Part shown: positions 7,522 to 16,640 of the stretch, piece by piece
How the letters are laid out: every line of letters starts with the position of its first letter
Position numbering within the stretch: position 1 is the first letter of the stretch
Origin: a bacterium
Lineage (GTDB): Bacteria; UBA4055
Assembly (NCBI GenBank): GCA_029559475.1
Contig: JAKQBN010000063.1
Location: 1-32,621, forward strand
Direction of reading: 5' to 3'
Length of the DNA stretch: 32,621 nt
Notes under the pieces: model-generated
What the model was told of the DNA's origin: nothing
The model's database searches: none
Seen by the model: only the letters and a program-made list of their open reading frames with translations
Translations under genes and position numbers: made by a program

Positions 7522-7534
7522 TCGGGAGGCAAAA

Positions 7535-8518
7535 ATGGCGGAACTTGTGCGAAATTCAAAGGAAAACACCATTGAGATCTATCAGGGTTTTCACAGAAGC
7601 AAATTCTATGACGACATGAAGCACGAGAAAGTAAAGGATTCGGATATTACTCTATTGACCGGCAGAAAGAAGATCGAAGGAATCAAAATATCGAGTTTCT
7701 TCGAGACTACGGAGATAGCATCATTTATCGCAGAGAACGACCTGAGAAAGATATTCGAAAGAAAACAGTACAAATGTGTTTATACCGGAAATTTCATTCA
7801 GATGAGCGACAGATCTCCGGATTTTTACCTGAACATAGGCAAAACAAGGCCGGATTTTCTTGTAAAAGTCCCCAACATCGGCATGATCTTTATTGATGTA
7901 AAATGCCGCAAGCTTTACGAGATCGGAGGAGACTATAAAGCTGAATATTTCAATCTGAACAAGGAAGAGGTAAATGAACTTTTAACAGTTCAGAACGAAA
8001 TGGACATTCCGGTATGGATAGCAGTCAAGGATTTCGGAAAATTCAGCGCGTCAAAAAAAGCTTTTTCCGATCATGATTTTTATTTCATATCGCTAACGGT
8101 TCTAAACGCCTTCATAAAAAAGATGAATTCGAAAAACGGTTCGAAGTCAGGTCTGTTCTATTCGTATAAAGTGCCTGTCGGGCTTTTCAGGAAGGACAAT
8201 AAGCTGATCACATTTTCATTCGATGATAAGTTCGATAAGGAAACTGTCGATATGTATTCCGACATGATGCTCAATTCTGTGGATGAGATAAAAGAGGCGA
8301 TAATCAAAGCTGTCGGAAGCGAGGAATTCTATAAAACTTACCTTCCTTACGTATTAAGCGGATACTATCCTTCAGGAAAAACGAGATCGAAATTTAACGG
8401 GATGCTTTCTCATCTCACGCCTCAGGATATCAATTCCGTTCTCTGGAAAATGATAGATGACGGGCAGATAGTTCACGCGAAAGGCAAACCGCTGTCTGTA
8501 AAACAGAAAAAGAAATAG
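7535..8518 (+). CDS. Uncharacterised protein with a PD-(D/E)XK nuclease-like core
   Basis: 327 aa, with a GGGAGG site 6 bases before the ATG. I do not recognise a named family. Residues about 55-170 have the layout of a PD-(D/E)XK nuclease: a helix with acidic residues (TTEIASFIAEND, Glu60/Glu67), a strand RPDFLV with Asp107, a hairpin, FIDVKC with Asp121 and Lys123, then a helix and the strand VWIAVKD. Fourteen residues separate Asp107 from Asp121, a usual spacing. The C-terminal 70 residues look like a winged helix (LSHLTPQDINSVLWKMIDDGQIV). It sits between gmhB and lptD with gaps of 13 and 8 bases, so it is co-transcribed with envelope genes, yet the fold suggests nucleic acid. There is no methylase or helicase partner, so a restriction system is not indicated. 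Confidence 0.6.
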   Translation: MAELVRNSKENTIEIYQGFHRSKFYDDMKHEKVKDSDITLLTGRKKIEGIKISSFFETTEIASFIAENDLRKIFERKQYKCVYTGNFIQMSDRSPDFYLNIGKTRPDFLVKVPNIGMIFIDVKCRKLYEIGGDYKAEYFNLNKEEVNELLTVQNEMDIPVWIAVKDFGKFSASKKAFSDHDFYFISLTVLNAFIKKMNSKNGSKSGLFYSYKVPVGLFRKDNKLITFSFDDKFDKETVDMYSDMMLNSVDEIKEAIIKAVGSEEFYKTYLPYVLSGYYPSGKTRSKFNGMLSHLTPQDINSVLWKMIDDGQIVHAKGKPLSVKQKKK

Positions 8519-8526
8519 AAGGCTGA

Positions 8527-11109
8527 ATGCGCGGTTTTTTTATCATACCGGTGCTGGCATTGATCTTCTCATTATATGCTCAGACAGAAAAAGAGACCGC
8601 ACAGCCGGATACGGCAATTTTTTATTTCGCGGACAGAATTGATTACAACGCGGCTGAAGAAAAGATCTTTCTTTCAGGCAATTCAAGGCTCAGATACAAG
8701 GCAATGACTTTTACTGCCCACAGCATAGTTCTTGATATGAAGAACAATACTGTTTCGGCTTCGCAGAAGGAGGATACTCTTTTTTCAAAAACATCTCCAG
8801 GCAAGATAGACAGCATTATCGTTACCGGCGTCCCTACAATTTCCGAAGGGAACGAATCCGTCACCGGCGATAAAATGTCGTACGATCTTGATACGAAGCA
8901 GGGAAAAGTATCGTCAGCAAAAACTGTTCTGAAGAGTTCAAGGCAGGAGGACGACACATACTTCCGGTCTGGCGACATGCTCAAATTAGAGAATAACGAC
9001 ATTCACGGGATAAACGCACAGATCTCAAGCTGCGACCTGCCTCATCAGCATTATCATTTCAGGGCGGACAGCATTATCGTAACTCAGAACAACTGGGTCT
9101 TCGCAAAGCCGATCAGCCTTTATTTCGACGAGGTTCCGGTCGCATGGTTCCCTTTCATTCTGTACAAGAACAACAAAGGCAGGAATTCGGGATTCATTCT
9201 GCCGTCGTATTACTACAGCAGCACGAAAGGCAATTCGTTCAAGCATCTCGGATTTTTCTGGGATATGACGGATTATACTGACTATACTGTAATGATGGAT
9301 TATTACGACAGATACGGCTACCTTTTAAAACAGAATTTCAGATATAAAAAGAAATATTCTCTGGACGGTTTTATATCGGCCGATTTTACTAACGACCACG
9401 AAACCCACGACTGGAGGTTCAGGGGAGTACACAATCATAAGATAAGTCCATCAATGTCGTTAAATGCAAGCGCGGATTACGTGACGAAGAGAAGCCTTGT
9501 GCGGGATCTGGGCGAAACGAGCGCAGACAGAATGACGAACAAGCTTTATTCCAGCGGGATCTTCACCAAACGGTGGTATAATTCAGGCGATAATTTTAGA
9601 ACGATGTCATCAGTTACGCAGTATGTCGATACGGCCATCGTTAAATACACATTCCCGAACGTCAGCTACAGTCTGAGCGGCAGAAGGCCTTTTGCCGATT
9701 CAGATCTTCCTTCGGTTTTTAAAAAATTCCAGTACAGCGGATCGTTCAATTCAGTGCGTAATGTGAATGTTTATGAAGATGAGAATATATTCGACGAGAA
9801 TACTTCATCCGGGCTAAATCTGAGCGAAAGAACGGAATACGGGAATCTGAGGGTCGGAAGCAGCCAGAATTTAAAAATTGCGGACCATAAAAGCAAATAT
9901 TATGTGTCAGACACGACCGAAGAAGAATATGAGAATTACAACAAAGACTCGACTCTGACGAATTACGGGATCAATACGGCTTCGTATCTTCAGTTCAGCC
10001 ATAAGGTTTTAAGGTATTTCAATCTTAAGGAAAGCTTCAATTACAAGCATGACGTCGCTTTCAGATACATTGATGAAGATTTGAATATAGTTAAGGGATC
10101 GAAAACAAGGAGCACTTACGACCTGTCCGCTAATCTCGATACTAAGATCTACGGTATATTTCAGCCGGAGATCGGGGCTTTCCGTAAACTCAGGCATACA
10201 ATAGCTCCGTCAATGGGATTCATTTATTATCCTGATTTTTCAAAAAGCAGTTACGGATATTTTGTTAAGGATTCGCTCGGGAACAAGAAAGATATTTTTT
10301 CGCCGTCGCTGATCGGATCAACGCCTTCATCTGAGACTATGAAGCTGACTTATTCGCTGAATAATATTTTCGACGCAAAGATCAGATACGGAGAGAACGA
10401 GAGCTCGCGTACACTTTTCAACCTGAACTTTTCCGGATTTTATAATTTTGCCGCCGACAGCAATAAAATGTCTGTGATCAACGCGAGAGCTAATTCCAAT
10501 ATCTATAACGGGCAGATCATAGGCGATTATATCAGGCTTTCCGTCAACGGTAATGCTAATTCGGTAATTACTCCCTATACTGCGGACGGCGGAAAGGGCG
10601 ATTATATTAACTCGAGTTTTACCTTCTGGGACAAAAATCCGTTCAGGATGGAAAGCTGGGATGTGAATTATTCGGTCGAGCTTCCTTTTACATTCAAAGG
10701 CACGCTCGGGAAAAAGGCCGATCCTTCTAAAACCGGATATTCAGATACCGGGCTGGTCAATATTTCAAGGGGTAACTATACGAGCATTCCTTTCGATATC
10801 AACGGTCGCGTCATGTTCTCAGAACGTTATGATTCGAATGATAATTATACGAAGAATTTTAACGGTAATATAGGCGCGAGGATATCACTTACTGAGAGCT
10901 GGTCGGTCGAATATTCCGCCACTCTTAATTTTCTGATGCCCAAGGAAATTACTTCAACAGTGATCAAGGTCGCGCGCGATATGCACTGCTGGCAGGGCGA
11001 GTTCGAATGGGATCTTTTCAACAAGGGATTCAAGCTTCTTATAAATACTAAATCAAGCATTTTCTCCGACCTCAAGTTCGACAAGGACACCAGGCAGAGG
11101 AAGTGGTAG
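8527..11109 (+). CDS. lptD: LPS-assembly protein LptD-like outer membrane protein
   Basis: 860 aa with a signal peptide (MRGFFIIPVLALIFSLYAQ). Residues about 30-165 are an OstA/LptA-like beta-jellyroll (repeated strands such as IDYNAAEEKIFLSGN and MSYDLDTKQGKVSS). About 170-860 is the LptD barrel: the conserved SSCDLPHQHYHFRAD, then PISLYFDEVPVAWFPFILY, FILPSYYYSS and many alternating strands, ending in the ARDMHCWQGEFEWDL segment near the C-terminus. With LptE it inserts LPS into the outer leaflet. Only two cysteines exist, Cys169 and Cys821, placed like the pair that ties the N-terminal domain to the barrel in E. coli. It starts 8 bases after the previous stop with a weak AAGG site, so coupling is likely. 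Repeat copy B begins 54 bases after the stop. Confidence 0.88.
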   Translation: MRGFFIIPVLALIFSLYAQTEKETAQPDTAIFYFADRIDYNAAEEKIFLSGNSRLRYKAMTFTAHSIVLDMKNNTVSASQKEDTLFSKTSPGKIDSIIVTGVPTISEGNESVTGDKMSYDLDTKQGKVSSAKTVLKSSRQEDDTYFRSGDMLKLENNDIHGINAQISSCDLPHQHYHFRADSIIVTQNNWVFAKPISLYFDEVPVAWFPFILYKNNKGRNSGFILPSYYYSSTKGNSFKHLGFFWDMTDYTDYTVMMDYYDRYGYLLKQNFRYKKKYSLDGFISADFTNDHETHDWRFRGVHNHKISPSMSLNASADYVTKRSLVRDLGETSADRMTNKLYSSGIFTKRWYNSGDNFRTMSSVTQYVDTAIVKYTFPNVSYSLSGRRPFADSDLPSVFKKFQYSGSFNSVRNVNVYEDENIFDENTSSGLNLSERTEYGNLRVGSSQNLKIADHKSKYYVSDTTEEEYENYNKDSTLTNYGINTASYLQFSHKVLRYFNLKESFNYKHDVAFRYIDEDLNIVKGSKTRSTYDLSANLDTKIYGIFQPEIGAFRKLRHTIAPSMGFIYYPDFSKSSYGYFVKDSLGNKKDIFSPSLIGSTPSSETMKLTYSLNNIFDAKIRYGENESSRTLFNLNFSGFYNFAADSNKMSVINARANSNIYNGQIIGDYIRLSVNGNANSVITPYTADGGKGDYINSSFTFWDKNPFRMESWDVNYSVELPFTFKGTLGKKADPSKTGYSDTGLVNISRGNYTSIPFDINGRVMFSERYDSNDNYTKNFNGNIGARISLTESWSVEYSATLNFLMPKEITSTVIKVARDMHCWQGEFEWDLFNKGFKLLINTKSSIFSDLKFDKDTRQRKW

Positions 11110-11163
11110 TTTTTATTCGGTAACCTGTGTGTTATAAATTGCGAGACATAACTTCTTGTAGAT

Positions 11164-11288
11164 ACCTTATATAACTTCATTCTGGATCTCATCCTGCAGC
11201 CATCTGTTCAATTGCTTGTTTGAGAGCAACACGTACCGGCGGGATCAAATACGTAACGGATGTCGATCCTTCATGAATTATATAAGGT
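11164..11288 (-). repeat. Dispersed repeat, module 2, copy B
   Basis: 125 bases, reverse complement partner of 4753-4877. Its ends are ACCTTATATAAC and its inverse, TTATATAAGGT, a better inverted repeat than in copy A. Just outside, 11141-11155 carries GCGAGACATAACTTC, which resembles the terminal arm of module 1 and may be a third, truncated arm. The 457-base gap between lptD and selB holds these modules, the 75-base spacer 11289-11363 and a weak selB promoter candidate (TTTTAA 11510-11515, 17 bases, TATATTTT 11533-11540). Confidence 0.85.
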
Positions 11289-11363
11289 ATTATTTGACGA
11301 TTTATTAATAAACTCCCGTTTCTCAAAATATATGGCTCGACTTTTTAACCTACCCAGGTCACG

Positions 11364-11491
11364 CGGCGAGACATAATTCATATACAAACGGAACCCGTTT
11401 ACACCTCTTTACCTGCCGGTACGGTAAATGTTATAAAGTAGCGATCGGCCGGATGAGGCAGGGTCCGTTTTGAGATGAATTTATGCCGAGC
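11364..11491 (-). repeat. Dispersed repeat, module 1, copy B
   Basis: 128 bases, partner of 4602-4729 in opposite orientation. It keeps the imperfect long palindrome (CATAATTCATATACAAACGG on the left and its inverse on the right) and the TACC-GGCA-GGTA core hairpin. No reading frame is conserved with copy A. Confidence 0.85.
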
Positions 11492-11566
11492 ATTTAATTT
11501 AAAATTCGCTTTTAAATAAGAATATCTCTATGTATATTTTTGTAAAGTACATAATAAGGAACACTC

Positions 11567-13459
11567 ATGTCGCACTTCATTCTCGGTACAGCAGGCCATA
11601 TAGACCACGGAAAAACATCGCTGGTAAAAGCGCTAACAGGCATGGACACCGATGTTTTAAAAGAGGAAAAAGAAAGGAATATCACGATCGATATAGGGTT
11701 CGCCTTTCTCGGATCGGATATCACGATAATCGATGTGCCCGGGCATGAAAGGTTTATAAAGAACATGCTCGCCGGAGTGTCGACGATAGATTTCACACTT
11801 TTCGTCATAGCCGCAGATGACGGCATAATGCCTCAGACGAGAGAGCATCTCGACATACTTAACCTTCTGCAGGTAAAAGATGGCGTGATAGTGCTTACAA
11901 AGGCAGATATGGTCGAACCGGACTGGCTGGAGCTTGTTCAGGAGGAGATCAAAGAAGGCGTTAAAGGGACTTTTCTCGAAGGGAAACCGATCTATGTGGT
12001 AGATTCTCTTTCAGGCAGAGGGATAGAGGAATTGAAGAACATGATACTTGAGAAAAAAGAGAATCATCCCCCGCGTCTTGACAAGGGTATTTTCAAGCTG
12101 CCTGTCGACAGGGTCTTCACAATGAAAGGCTTCGGTACTATAATAACCGGCACTATTCTCTCAGGAAAAGTAAAGGAAGGGGACAGACTGTCTCTTCAGC
12201 CGAAAAACGTCGAAGTGAGGGTAAAAGGCCTTCAGTCACACGGCGTGAACAGGCAGGAGCTGACAGCAGGTGACAGGGCTGCGATCAATCTTCACGGTGT
12301 GTCGGTCGAAGAAGTTGAAAGAGGTAATGTTCTTGTTTCGACAGGCTATCTTGAGCCTTCATATATATTTACCGGGAAGTTCTATCTGCTGCAGTCGTCT
12401 AAAGAGCTGGAGAATCGGGTGAGGGTGAGGGTTCACGCAGGAACGAACGAGGTTCTGGGCAGGATCGTTCTTTTAGACAGGGACGTTATAAAGCCGGGCG
12501 AAAGCTGCTTTGCGGAATTCAGGCTCGAAGAGCAGATGAATATATCTCCCGAGGAAAGATTCGTCATCAGGTCATACTCCCCGCAGATAACGATAGGCGG
12601 AGGGCAGATACTTACGATCAACGCGAAAAAATCCAAACGCTTCGACAATGAGCTTTTTGAAGTTCTAACTGTCATCGAAAAAGGCGATCAGAACAGGCTT
12701 GTCGAAGAGACCGTATTCATGTCGCTGTTCAGACCTTTGAGCCTGTCCGAAATATCTAAAAAGGTCGCGTGGGCGGAAACAGAAACTTTGAAGGCGATAG
12801 AAAAACTGCAGGCTGAAAAAAAGATCGTCAGGATCGGAAAAGAGATTAAAAAGGAATATTACCATAAATCAAATTACGAAGAACTTCAGCAGAAAGCTTC
12901 GGACATACTCGAAAAATTCCATAAGGAATTCACGCACAAGGACGGTATGTCTAAAGAGGAACTGAAAGTAAAAATATCTCCCGTGATAGATGCTGAGCTG
13001 TTCGATGCTGTGTTAAGCATAATGTCGCAGAACAGGATAGATATCGCGAACAATCTTGTCAGTCTGAAAAAATTTTCGGTTCAGATAGACGCGAAAATGC
13101 AGAAATCGATTGATTCTGTGATGGAATGCTACAAAGAAGACGCATTTACACCCAAGACGGTCAAGGAATTGAGCGAAGATCTCAGGCTGCCTTTAAAAGA
13201 GATCAGGCAGTACGCCGGAATGCTGGCTTCAAAAGGTTCATTAGTAAAGATCGACGAGGATTTTTACATAGCTAAAGAAATTCTGGATAAAGGGAAAGAG
13301 CTGATCAAATCCGAGATCATCAAAACCGGGCCGGTCAAAGTAGGCAGAGTATCCGAACTGTTCGGCAGTTCAAGAAAATATGTTGTTCCTATCATGGAAT
13401 ATCTCGATAAAACAGGATTTACAAAGCGTAACGGAGACTTAAGAGAGCTGGGGGGATAG
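11567..13459 (+). CDS. selB: Selenocysteine-specific elongation factor SelB
   Basis: 630 aa, usual SelB length. The GTPase domain shows GHIDHGKT (10-17), the [10 protein letters not shown] switch segment, DVPGH (56-60) and TKAD (111-114). The EF-Tu-like domains II and III follow ([21 protein letters not shown] is typical of SelB), then the C-terminal half made of winged helices that reads the SECIS hairpin in the mRNA. SelB delivers selenocysteyl-tRNA to UGA codons, so the organism probably makes selenoproteins. selA, selC and selD are not in the window, and I found no gene interrupted by an in-frame UGA. An AAGGA site lies 6 bases before the ATG. The TAG stop is followed at once by the ATG of the phosphatase gene. 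Confidence 0.93.
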   Translation: MSHFILGTAGHIDHGKTSLVKALTGMDTDVLKEEKERNITIDIGFAFLGSDITIIDVPGHERFIKNMLAGVSTIDFTLFVIAADDGIMPQTREHLDILNLLQVKDGVIVLTKADMVEPDWLELVQEEIKEGVKGTFLEGKPIYVVDSLSGRGIEELKNMILEKKENHPPRLDKGIFKLPVDRVFTMKGFGTIITGTILSGKVKEGDRLSLQPKNVEVRVKGLQSHGVNRQELTAGDRAAINLHGVSVEEVERGNVLVSTGYLEPSYIFTGKFYLLQSSKELENRVRVRVHAGTNEVLGRIVLLDRDVIKPGESCFAEFRLEEQMNISPEERFVIRSYSPQITIGGGQILTINAKKSKRFDNELFEVLTVIEKGDQNRLVEETVFMSLFRPLSLSEISKKVAWAETETLKAIEKLQAEKKIVRIGKEIKKEYYHKSNYEELQQKASDILEKFHKEFTHKDGMSKEELKVKISPVIDAELFDAVLSIMSQNRIDIANNLVSLKKFSVQIDAKMQKSIDSVMECYKEDAFTPKTVKELSEDLRLPLKEIRQYAGMLASKGSLVKIDEDFYIAKEILDKGKELIKSEIIKTGPVKVGRVSELFGSSRKYVVPIMEYLDKTGFTKRNGDLRELGG

Positions 13460-13963
13460 ATGACTTACGAGATCAACTGGATAGATAAAGAACATATTGA
13501 TATCAAGGGAAGGATCGGACTCGGAAGAGCACCCGGATACGGTTCGGTCAGATTCGATGATTACCGCTCGATGAAAGAGCAGGGAATATCGAAGATATAC
13601 TGTCTTCAGGAAGAGGAAGAGCTTGATTATCTTTCAGGCGAGACTGTAAAACAGAGAGAGCAAAGTTTAAAGGAATTCGAGATAGAGTTAATTCATTCGC
13701 CTATAGGGGATTTCAGAGTTCCAACACCCGAACAGGCGGTTATGCTGGCTGAGATGATCCTCAATGATGTAAGCGAAGGAAAAAGCATACTAATCCACTG
13801 CATGGGCGGACTAGGCAGATCTGGTACGGTTGCGGCATGTACGCTCGTCAAATTCGGGCTTAAGGCGGATGAAGCAATAAATCTCGTCAGAAAGATAAGG
13901 CCCGGTACACTCGAGACGGATGAACAGGTCGGGTTCGTAATGGAGTATAGAGCTTCAATTTAA
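13460..13963 (+). CDS. Dual-specificity/CDKN3-like protein phosphatase
   Basis: 167 aa. The cysteine phosphatase loop HCMGGLGRSGT gives nucleophile Cys114 and phosphate-binding Arg120; Asp84 in PIGDFRVPTP is the likely general acid. The early GRIGLGRAPG and the AAC-TLVKFGL helix after the loop resemble the small CDKN3-like or tyrosine/dual-specificity phosphatases found in many bacteria. The substrate cannot be told; candidates are phosphotyrosine or phosphoserine proteins or phosphoinositide-like compounds. It begins directly after the selB stop (TAGATG) and a GGGGG stretch inside the end of selB serves as its ribosome site, so the two are translated together. No functional link to selenocysteine insertion is known to me. 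Confidence 0.85.
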   Translation: MTYEINWIDKEHIDIKGRIGLGRAPGYGSVRFDDYRSMKEQGISKIYCLQEEEELDYLSGETVKQREQSLKEFEIELIHSPIGDFRVPTPEQAVMLAEMILNDVSEGKSILIHCMGGLGRSGTVAACTLVKFGLKADEAINLVRKIRPGTLETDEQVGFVMEYRASI

Positions 13964-13970
13964 GAATAAA

Positions 13971-13996
13971 AAAGGCAGAATTATTTAACTGCCTTT
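13971..13996 (-). terminator. Terminator of the MltD-like gene, shared with the phosphatase gene
   Basis: AAAGGCAG (13971-13978) pairs with CTGCCTTT (13989-13996) across a 10-base loop. On the minus strand the stem is followed by TTTTTTATTC, a proper U-tract, so it mainly ends the MltD-like gene, whose stop is 24 bases upstream. On plus it lies 7 bases after the phosphatase stop but has only a short T-run. Confidence 0.8.
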
Positions 13997-14020
13997 GAGT
14001 ATGAAAAATATGGATCAAAA

Positions 14021-15691
14021 CTACATTACGATCTTCAGCTTTTGACCGATGAGCAGGTCGTTCGATGTAAGATTATTATCAGCTTTGATCTTTTTTATTG
14101 TCGTGTCGAATTTATCGGCGATCTTTTTCAGGCTTTCGCCCTTTCTTACCTTATAAGTAAAGCTGGTTATTTTAACTAAAAGTCTCTGGTCAGCCATAAT
14201 ATTGTCGCTTTTCAGATTGTTGGCTGCTTTGAGCATATCGATATTCAGATTGAACATATCTGCGATCTTTCTGAGCGTATCGCCGGATTTTACGATGTAA
14301 TAGTTACTGTCGCTGATCACTGAACCGTTCCCGTTTTCAGAGTTAGACTTTGAAGAATCAGCAACCGCTGCTGATTTTCTTTCCTCTTTTTCCTCAAGCT
14401 CCTGAGCATATTTTTTCGAGATTACAAGCTTCTGCCTCGGAATAATATTATCACCGTCAAGCCTATTCAGATCTTTCAGCTCCCTTATTGTCATACCGAA
14501 TCTTTTCGCGATCTTTCCAAGGCTGTCGCCCCTTTTAACTATGTAGTAATCCAAAGGCGATGTTGTCTGCTTCATCAGCTTTTCACTGACTTTTACGATC
14601 AGACTGTCCACGGGAGCGCATTCCTTAGGGATAAGCACGTTAAAATTTCCCGGCGGCAGGATTATTTTATTGATCGGAGTATATTTCGACCTCTTCTGTT
14701 TACTAATTTTTATCCAGGGATTGTTCTGATAGATGTCAGCTACAGTAGTACCCTGAGCCTTCGCCCAGTCCTTGATCTCGTGATACCCCTTCATTGCGAG
14801 AGGGACTTCTTTATATTTTTCCTCAAGCGGTTTTTCAAGCGCGAAATTTTCTCCGAAGAGCTCCTTCTGATACTGTGTGATCATTTTTATAGCTATCGCC
14901 CTGTAAACATAAAAATCTGTTTCTTCAACCCTCATTATCAGCTGAAAAAAATTCTTTGCGCCCTGCTCTCTGATATCCTTAAGCACATTGCCCATTCCCG
15001 CATTATATGCGCACATAGCAAGAAGCCAGTCATCAACACCTTCATTCATAAGGTCATTGTAGTTATCCCTCAAAAGTCTGGCGGCAGCATCTGTAGCTTT
15101 AAATACGTCCCTTCTCTCATCAATATAATTGTTCTGCTTAAGTCCGTAAAGTTTTCCTGTTTTAGGCATGAACTGCCATATTCCGGCGGCTTTTGCTGAT
15201 GATGTGGCGTCAGGATTAAGGTAGCTTTCCGCGACTGCGAGATATTTCAGATCTTCAGGAATCCCGTACGATTTTAAAACTTTATCGAAATACTGAAAAT
15301 ACTCTCCGGTTCTCGGTATATATCTGTGCGCATATCTGAGTTCCGCTTTGAATATCTTCTCGAATTTCTGAAGAACCCTGCTGTTAGTAAGGTCGATCTC
15401 GTACCCGGCGAAAGTGTAGGATTTCGGTATCTGAAAATTCTTATCGGCGAATGGGAGAGTGTTGTAGTAATCCAGCTCAGTTTTTAAAGAATCAACCTTA
15501 TCGAGCAGAAACGCGTTCGTGACAGAAAGACTGTCGACAAGGGTATACAGCGAATCAAGTTCTGAAATAAAAACTACGCTGTCCTGTGAACAATTATCAT
15601 TTACCGGTTCTTCTTTTATGGCTGTAGTGCTGCACCCTGCCATTATTATAACAGCAGAAATAATCGTAATTAACTTAATTTTTATGTGCAT
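14021..15691 (-). CDS. mltD: MltD-like membrane-bound lytic transglycosylase with three LysM repeats
   Basis: 556 aa from the ATG at 15691, which has an AAGGAGAG site 7 bases upstream and begins a lipoprotein signal (lipobox IMAGC, Cys20). A short coiled segment (about 40-75) precedes the SLT domain (about 140-270), with catalytic Glu155 in LAVAESYLNP and the AAGIWQFMPKTGKLYGL and CAYNAGMGNV segments. Three LysM modules fill the C-terminus (about 410-452, 480-524, 525-556 at rough positions; each starts YIVKRGDSL-, YIVKSGDTL- or YKVRKGESL-). The enzyme cleaves peptidoglycan glycan strands at the outer membrane, helping growth and turnover. A longer in-frame start exists at 15796 but has no ribosome site and lies upstream of the predicted transcription start. 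It is divergent from the transposase-like gene. Confidence 0.9.
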   Translation of the reverse strand: MHIKIKLITIISAVIIMAGCSTTAIKEEPVNDNCSQDSVVFISELDSLYTLVDSLSVTNAFLLDKVDSLKTELDYYNTLPFADKNFQIPKSYTFAGYEIDLTNSRVLQKFEKIFKAELRYAHRYIPRTGEYFQYFDKVLKSYGIPEDLKYLAVAESYLNPDATSSAKAAGIWQFMPKTGKLYGLKQNNYIDERRDVFKATDAAARLLRDNYNDLMNEGVDDWLLAMCAYNAGMGNVLKDIREQGAKNFFQLIMRVEETDFYVYRAIAIKMITQYQKELFGENFALEKPLEEKYKEVPLAMKGYHEIKDWAKAQGTTVADIYQNNPWIKISKQKRSKYTPINKIILPPGNFNVLIPKECAPVDSLIVKVSEKLMKQTTSPLDYYIVKRGDSLGKIAKRFGMTIRELKDLNRLDGDNIIPRQKLVISKKYAQELEEKEERKSAAVADSSKSNSENGNGSVISDSNYYIVKSGDTLRKIADMFNLNIDMLKAANNLKSDNIMADQRLLVKITSFTYKVRKGESLKKIADKFDTTIKKIKADNNLTSNDLLIGQKLKIVM

Positions 15692-15730
15692 TGCAGACTC
15701 TCCTTTACGTAACTTCTTTACACGCCGTGA

Positions 15731-15758
15731 AATATAATATTCTATATTAAAGATACAA
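15731..15758 (-). promoter_or_regulatory. Probable promoter of the MltD-like gene
   Basis: Minus strand TTGTAT (15758-15753), 16-base spacer, TATATT (15736-15731) continuing TC. The start point near 15725 gives a leader of about 34 bases to the ATG at 15691. Confidence 0.45.
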
Positions 15759-15797
15759 TAAAAAAATTCCTTAAATTCCAAATTTAAATAAAACATA

Positions 15798-15828
15798 TTG
15801 ACACAAGCATAGAATAGTTATAAATTGT
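15798..15828 (+). promoter_or_regulatory. Promoter of the transposase-like/TPR genes
   Basis: TTGACA (15798-15803), 17-base spacer, TAAATTGT (15821-15828). The start point near 15834 gives a leader of about 70 bases. No promoter is evident between the two genes, so they are probably one message. Confidence 0.6.
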
Positions 15829-15902
15829 ATGAAGTTGAAAGGAATTAACCTTTTAACGACTTTTTTCGATGAAAATCAGACATATCAAGATTGAGGAAAT
15901 TA

Positions 15903-16604
15903 ATGCGTAAAACCATTAATGAAAAATTACAGATAATAAAAGAAGCGACAACTAAAAAGAAAATAAAGATGCTTTCTCTGAAGCACGGAGTATCTGTTAA
16001 AACGATCAGAACATGGTTAAAACAATCTAAACCGGAAGTTTGTATTAGCGGAAAGGATAGTATTAATAAAGGAGACATTAAAGAATCTCCGGTACTAAAC
16101 TCGAGACCATTCTCCTGCATAGTCCTTAAAATATCGGGCATTACTGTTCCGGCTAAGATCAACGGCGGGGTTAAAATTTTCAGATATCTGATCAAAGATC
16201 GTAATTACGGTTTTGTTTTCGCAGCGTATTCATTAGAAAATAACAGAAGTAGAATAGACACCTTTGCAGAAACAGTTGTACGGGAACTCAAAAAGACAGG
16301 TTATTCTGTAGAAAAAATTCTGACCGATAAAACGGTTCAGTTGTGCGATCTCAAGAACGTAGAACATTGTGTTCGGAGCTATAGCGAACTTAAAAGACAC
16401 TTTATTTTCTCGAGGAAAAAAAATAACTACATAAAAGACAGACAGAAATACGAATCTTGGAGTGATTTTATATTTGATTCTCTATCTACCGTGTGTAAAA
16501 TCAATGAACAAAACTCGTGTCTCAATTCGGTTTCAGGCAAAAAGATCATAACAGTTTTGAAGAGCCTTAATTTCAAATTACATAATGATTCTATGTGCAT
16601 GTAA
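15903..16604 (+). CDS. HTH plus degenerate integrase-like (RNase H fold) protein
   Basis: 233 aa. A TGAGGA site lies 5 bases before the ATG at 15903. Residues about 5-45 are a helix-turn-helix of the kind that starts IS3/IS481-type transposases (SLKHGVSVKTIRTWLKQSK). About 70-220 follow the order of an rve/DDE core: strands, then YGFVFAAYSLENNR (102-115), helix DTFAETVVRELKKTGY and KILTDKTVQL (138-147), then a tail like the yN-x-n-RPH-L-G-PlevL end of IS481 transposases (KINEQNSCLNSVSGKKIITVLK). The first catalytic Asp is not seen (VLKISG in its place), the second is Asp142, and the position of the final Glu holds DRQK. So it is probably catalytically dead and kept, if functional, as a DNA-binding protein. 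It has no inverted ends around it. The following TPR gene is in the same reading frame after a single TAA. Confidence 0.6.
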   Translation: MRKTINEKLQIIKEATTKKKIKMLSLKHGVSVKTIRTWLKQSKPEVCISGKDSINKGDIKESPVLNSRPFSCIVLKISGITVPAKINGGVKIFRYLIKDRNYGFVFAAYSLENNRSRIDTFAETVVRELKKTGYSVEKILTDKTVQLCDLKNVEHCVRSYSELKRHFIFSRKKNNYIKDRQKYESWSDFIFDSLSTVCKINEQNSCLNSVSGKKIITVLKSLNFKLHNDSMCM

Positions 16605-16640
16605 AGGAATATACTATGTGATCGGTCGCTGGAAAAAATA

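Noticed and set aside
7535-8518. Restriction-modification system
   Set aside because: No methylase or specificity gene is nearby; only a nuclease-like core is visible.
4602-11491. Composite transposon
   Set aside because: There is no transposase, no target duplication was seen, and the enclosed genes are core functions.
16616-16640. Selenocysteine reading of the ATGTGA
   Set aside because: Reading through this TGA soon meets further stops (TGATGA), so no selenoprotein results.
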